Origin: Paenibacillus faecis
GTDB lineage: Bacteria; Bacillota; Bacilli; Paenibacillales; Paenibacillaceae
Length of the DNA stretch: 64,000 nt
NCBI RefSeq assembly: GCF_008084145.1
Contig: NZ_VSDO01000002.1
Span: 434,001 to 498,000, forward strand
Direction of reading: 5' to 3'
Part shown: in pieces, positions 59,151 to 64,000 of the stretch
Layout: every line of letters begins with the position of its first letter
Position numbering within the stretch: position 1 is the stretch's first letter
Program-made: the position numbers and the translations under genes
Notes under the pieces: generated by a model
What the model was told of the DNA's origin: nothing
Database searches by the model: none
The model's input: the letters and a program-made list of their open reading frames with translations, nothing else

Positions 59151-61826
59151 TCAAGCGATAATTTTGGTCTTCTTGGCATTTTCGGCGGAACGCTTGGTCA
59201 GGCTGCTGAGCGGGCGTTTGAGCGCCAGGGCGATAAGCAAACTAAGCACGATGAAAATGCAGAGACACACCACATCCTTGAGCGTGGTTTCCCATAAAAT
59301 GCCCCCAACTGATTCACGCAGCAAACTGATGGCGTAGGTAAATGGCATGAACGGATTCAGTGCCTGAAAGAAAGGCGGAGTCATGCTGATCGGGAACGTT
59401 CCTCCCGAGCTGGAAAACTGGAACACCATGAAAATAATCGCGATGCCTTTGCCGATATTGCCAAACACGGAGAGCAGCGTGTACGTGATCGTGACGAATA
59501 CGGCACTTACCAGCATGGCGAACACTACAAACCATATTTTGTCCGCGACGTACGTTCCAAGGATCCAGATATCCCCGAGCGTAACGCAGACAGCCTGTAG
59601 CAATCCGATCGTCAGAAAAGTAGCGAGTCGCCCAAGATACAGCTGGTATGGGCGAAAACTCCCATTCGGATTTTCAGCTTCGGCACGAAGCAGGGAGATG
59701 AGCAGGGTAGAGCCAACCCAGAGGGACAATACACCGTAAAACGGTGACATGGCCGAGCCGTAATTTGGAATAGGATACAGCTGGTTCTCTTTGATTTGTA
59801 CCGGACTGGCAAGAAAAGCGCTCTCGGCTTCAATGTCGCCCCGCAGCAGCCGTGCAAGCTCTGCAAAATGGTTGTCATTCTCCACTTCCCTAAGTTTGGC
59901 CGCTGCCTTCCGGATCGCACTCTCCAATTCGGGCAGATCGCTGCGTACCAGGTCGGCTACGCGTGTTACCCCTTTTTGTACCTCGGGAAGCTGATGTTGC
60001 ACAAAATCGGAGGCTTTGCCAATCTGTTGTTCCGCATGGGGCAGATCACTCTTGACAAAATTTGAAACTTCATCCAGTTTGTCCTTGACCTTGGGCAGAT
60101 CAGTGCGGATCAACGGCGCCACCGTATTCAGCGCCTGAATAAAAGCGCTGCTTTTGTCCTGCAAAATCTGCGAGATATCGTGAACTTTGTCCTGAATTTG
60201 CGGCAGATCGCCTTGCAGCTTCGTCAATTCGCCCCGACCGAGCATTATGCCGTTTTTGGCCGTTGCGAGAATGTCGGCAACATCCGGTATGGCGTCTTGG
60301 GCGGCTTGGAGAGCCGTTGAAGAAACGGCAAGCATCGATTTTAAGTGAGCGGCACCTTCGGCAAGCGCAGGGGCGATCACGCTGTCATAAGTGCTCAGCA
60401 CATTGCTGATTCCGCTGCTGATTTCCCGGGACAGTCCGTGCAGCCGGGCGATCACGTCTTCGGGTGGAGTGGCATTGCGGCGCATGGCATCGCTGACGAT
60501 TCCAACCAGGCGGATTTGCAGTTGCAGCTTATCCGATAGGTCGTTCAGCTTGGAAACCTTGTTTCCCAGCGGGTGAGAAGGCAGGAAGTCGTTGATTTTG
60601 CCAAGCAGCTCCGCCATACTGTCCACGATACGTACCGCGATACCCAGACGGGAAGCAATCCGGTCCAGTTCATCAGGAGTAGGCAGCTTGCTCAAGTCGG
60701 TATTATGTAATCGTTCCAACACATCCCCGGCGGCATCGGTAATCTGCTGTACGAGCAGCAGATTCTGCCTGATGGATGGGCCGATTTGCTGGAATGCCTC
60801 CTCGCTGGAAGCGATGAAGCGGGTAACCCCTTCCGTCAGTTGCTTCCCTTCTTCCGCGATCCGGGATACGTTGTCCAGATTCTGCTCGGCTGCGGAAACG
60901 ATGTTCAGCGCTTTATCGGATTGATCCAGAGCCGCCTGGATCACTTCCGCTACTTCGCCAAAATGCCGGTCCACGTCCTGAATAAATCCGACAGCCTTTT
61001 GAAGCTCGGGGATCCGTTCCTGGATCTTCAATACCTCCGAAGCGGCGGATTCAATCTGCGGCCAATGCTGCTGCACTTTAAGGATGTTTTGCGCGGCTTC
61101 GTCGATTTCGGGCAGCCTTTGCTCAATTTCCACGATTTTTTGCGCTTCCTGAACGATGCCGGGCATCGCCTGGTCCACTTCAATGATTTTTTGGCCCAGA
61201 TTTTGAATTTGGGGAAGGTTTTTTTCCAAGGTGAAAATTCCGTTTTCCATTTTGCGCAGCGTCGGAAGCTGTGCGTTGATTTCGAACCCGGCTTCCTTGA
61301 GCTTGGTCAGAACGGCATCGCTGACCGCCTCCGTGAAGTTTTCGTTGATTTGGGTCGTCACCGCGGATACCCCCGAGCCCGTAATTTTGGGCGCGATGGC
61401 ATTCACTTTTTGATTCACCGAATATACCACCTGTGGGCGCTCGAGCTTACCTTCCACGATGCCTGTTATTTTGGACGAAAAATCGCCCGGAATCAACAGA
61501 CTGGCGTAATATTTACCCGTCTGCACACCCCGTGCGGCCTCAGCCCGATCCACGAAAACCCATCCCAATTTATGGTTTTGCTTCAGGCTGGAGATCAGCT
61601 CGTCTCCGATATTGATCGTTTTGCCAATTACGGTTGTCCCCTGGTCCTCGGAAGTGACTGCGATTTTGATTCCCTGGGTGTTGCTGTAAGGGTCCCAAAC
61701 GGATTTGATGTTAACCCAGTCGTAAACTCCGGGAAGCAGAATAATGGCCGCAATCAGAAATATGCCCGTTGGCACCTTAAGAATGTGAAGCCAGTCCGTT
61801 TTGTAAATGTGCCAAATGTTGCGCAT
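59151..61826 (-). CDS. YhgE/Pip-family membrane protein with long coiled-coil repeats
   Basis: An 891-residue protein with one N-terminal membrane helix (about residues 19-37), a very long extracellular region and five C-terminal helices of the ABC-2 permease type. Relatives include YhgE and the Lactococcus phage-infection protein Pip. The outer region holds five 17-residue repeats (205-289, each starting with Pro) and four 18-residue repeats (576-647, each starting D/Q-L-P), predicted to form a helical stalk. ATG 61826 has GAGGAGG seven bases upstream on the - strand. No ATPase gene is adjacent. The 260 bases between it and the pyr promoter are AT-rich and show only a possible TATAAT near 61980. 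Confidence 0.8.
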   Translation of the reverse strand: MRNIWHIYKTDWLHILKVPTGIFLIAAIILLPGVYDWVNIKSVWDPYSNTQGIKIAVTSEDQGTTVIGKTINIGDELISSLKQNHKLGWVFVDRAEAARGVQTGKYYASLLIPGDFSSKITGIVEGKLERPQVVYSVNQKVNAIAPKITGSGVSAVTTQINENFTEAVSDAVLTKLKEAGFEINAQLPTLRKMENGIFTLEKNLPQIQNLGQKIIEVDQAMPGIVQEAQKIVEIEQRLPEIDEAAQNILKVQQHWPQIESAASEVLKIQERIPELQKAVGFIQDVDRHFGEVAEVIQAALDQSDKALNIVSAAEQNLDNVSRIAEEGKQLTEGVTRFIASSEEAFQQIGPSIRQNLLLVQQITDAAGDVLERLHNTDLSKLPTPDELDRIASRLGIAVRIVDSMAELLGKINDFLPSHPLGNKVSKLNDLSDKLQLQIRLVGIVSDAMRRNATPPEDVIARLHGLSREISSGISNVLSTYDSVIAPALAEGAAHLKSMLAVSSTALQAAQDAIPDVADILATAKNGIMLGRGELTKLQGDLPQIQDKVHDISQILQDKSSAFIQALNTVAPLIRTDLPKVKDKLDEVSNFVKSDLPHAEQQIGKASDFVQHQLPEVQKGVTRVADLVRSDLPELESAIRKAAAKLREVENDNHFAELARLLRGDIEAESAFLASPVQIKENQLYPIPNYGSAMSPFYGVLSLWVGSTLLISLLRAEAENPNGSFRPYQLYLGRLATFLTIGLLQAVCVTLGDIWILGTYVADKIWFVVFAMLVSAVFVTITYTLLSVFGNIGKGIAIIFMVFQFSSSGGTFPISMTPPFFQALNPFMPFTYAISLLRESVGGILWETTLKDVVCLCIFIVLSLLIALALKRPLSSLTKRSAENAKKTKIIA

Positions 61827-62087
61827 ATTTTCCTCCTCATGAATATGATCACACGTTTTTCTTACCCTGTTATATCGGATTTCATTCATCATACTTGTAG
61901 AGTCTGTATTAATATAAGAAAGTAAAGGATTTAAAGAAGCCGGTTTTACATTTACTATGGATAATTATGCAGGATTAATGTATAATTATAAATAACAAAT
62001 GAGCTATGCTGGAAATGGATCTTTTTTATCCGGGCTGCTGAATAAAAAGAAACGCAGCAGAATCTTTTCGCCTGCGAAGGTGAGGTG

Positions 62088-62116
62088 TTGACAGGGGGAT
62101 GTCTTTCTGTCATAAT
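62088..62116 (+). promoter_or_regulatory. SigA promoter of the pyr operon
   Basis: Consensus TTGACA (62088-62093) and CATAAT (62111-62116) with a 17-base spacer. Predicted start near 62123, giving a leader of about 275 bases. Confidence 0.8.
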
Positions 62117-62146
62117 TCATGGAGACAAACGGACATATTGAACCAA

Positions 62147-62346
62147 AGTGCCCCGTGAGGCACTGCGATATGACCGACATGAATAGCACCTTTAAATCAG
62201 TCCCGTGAGACTGGCAAGGTAACGTGAAGATCCATCGTTTATTGCTGCGGCAATAATATGACGATGCATCCCGAGAGTATACGTTCTTCGGCATACGCTG
62301 AAGTATGGAGACTCCTTGCCATCATCACCGGCAGGGAGTCTTTTTT
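62147..62346 (+). promoter_or_regulatory. PyrR-controlled attenuator in the pyr leader
   Basis: A canonical PyrR-binding hairpin, CAGTC-CCGTGA-GACTG, is at 62198-62213 in the context TTTAAATCAGTCC...GGCAAGG. An upstream hairpin AGTGCC-CCGTGA-GGCACT (62147-62164) has the same loop. A strong hairpin CATCG...CGATG with TTATTGC/GCAATAA follows (about 62233-62265). The terminator is GACTCCTTGCC (62310-62320) with GGCAGGGAGTC (62330-62340) and six T residues. UMP-bound PyrR should favour termination. Confidence 0.88.
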
Positions 62347-62396
62347 GTTCTCTCGTCACGGGGCCATGATCTGAAGGGAAATCCTGAGGAGGCTGA

Positions 62397-63871
<1,475 letters not shown>

Positions 63872-63929
63872 AAGGGAAACGTCACATCTCCTTTACAATA
63901 AATCGCACTGAAAACCGGAGGATTCATCC

Positions 63930-64000
63930 ATGCAGCTAATTATAAAAAACGCAAGCGTTCTGAACGATGAAGGACAACTGGAGCTTAAGGACATCACGGT
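63930..64000 (+). CDS. pyrC: dihydroorotase PyrC (N-terminal fragment, cut by window end)
   Basis: Only the first 23 codons are visible. The start QLIIKNASVLNDEGQLELKD matches the N-terminal beta-strand of bacterial dihydroorotases, and the position after pyrB is that of pyrC. ATG with CGGAGGA about nine bases upstream. The metal-binding HxH motif would lie beyond the window. Confidence 0.8.
   Translation, partial: MQLIIKNASVLNDEGQLELKDIT

Noticed and set aside
59151..61826. Prophage signal from a phage-infection-protein-like gene
   Set aside because: Pip-like proteins are host receptors of the YhgE family. No phage structural, integrase or lysis genes are present, and the flanks are core genome.

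Overview
The window is a chromosomal stretch from a spore-forming, low-to-mid GC Firmicute. The full sporulation set (spoVD, spoVE, spoIIGA-sigE-sigG, rsfA, YlaJ-, YmxH- and YlyA-type genes), a meso-diaminopimelate type MurE, bacillithiol synthesis (bshC), an adenosylhomocysteinase and a type 2 isoleucyl-tRNA synthetase fit the Paenibacillaceae (Paenibacillus, Cohnella or a close relative) better than Bacillus sensu stricto. This assignment is inference from gene content and order; no rRNA is present to confirm it. Almost everything reads on the + strand and looks like core genome. I see no prophage, insertion sequence, CRISPR array, tRNA or rRNA.

Layout. 1-5 kb: 3' part of thiI, two divergent TerC-family metal-export membrane proteins, a small LiaI/LiaF-like membrane protein and typA. 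5-12 kb: a ylaH-ylaJ-ylaK type block with an LCP-family cell-wall ligase, a flavin-type oxidase, an orphan solute-binding protein, a CwlO-like coiled-coil protein and a DUF2626 protein. 12.5-24 kb: forespore regulator rsfA, panE, a DUF3397 protein, a complete oligopeptide ABC transporter (oppABCDF), bshC and ahcY. 24-44 kb: a long division and cell-wall (dcw) cluster mraZ-rsmH-ftsL-pbpB-spoVD-murE-murF-mraY-murD-spoVE-murG-murB-murA-divIB-ftsA-ftsZ. 44-47 kb: the spoIIGA-sigE-sigG sporulation sigma locus. 47-51 kb: ymxH-pgeF-ylmE-sepF-ylmG-ylmH-divIVA. 51-59 kb: T-box controlled ileS, a DUF5665 protein, a DksA-like YlyA-type regulator, lspA, rluD-type pseudouridine synthase and an LL-diaminopimelate aminotransferase-like gene. 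59-64 kb: a large YhgE/Pip-type membrane protein on the - strand, then the pyrimidine operon pyrR-pyrB-pyrC (cut by the window end).

How the parts work together. The dcw genes make UDP-MurNAc-pentapeptide (murA, murB, murD, murE, murF), move it to lipid II (mraY, murG) and polymerise it at the septum (FtsA, FtsZ, SepF, DivIB, FtsL, PBP2B, DivIVA). SpoVD and SpoVE reuse the same chemistry for spore cortex. The regulatory DNA matches this: a SigH-like promoter before ftsA, a spoIIG-type promoter with an abnormally long spacer, a SigF-like promoter before sigG and another before rsfA, and a SigE-like promoter before ymxH. RNA-level control is visible as a T-box (Ile specifier ATC) at ileS and a PyrR attenuator at pyrR.

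I did not find a clearly new biological system. The most unusual points are: a (GATTTT)n microsatellite that contains the mraZ stop codon; 17- and 18-residue tandem repeats in the YhgE-like protein; two tandem hairpins with the same CCGUGA loop in the pyrR leader; 10-bp-phased repeats upstream of the spoIIG promoter; and a type 2 IleRS used as the T-box controlled enzyme.
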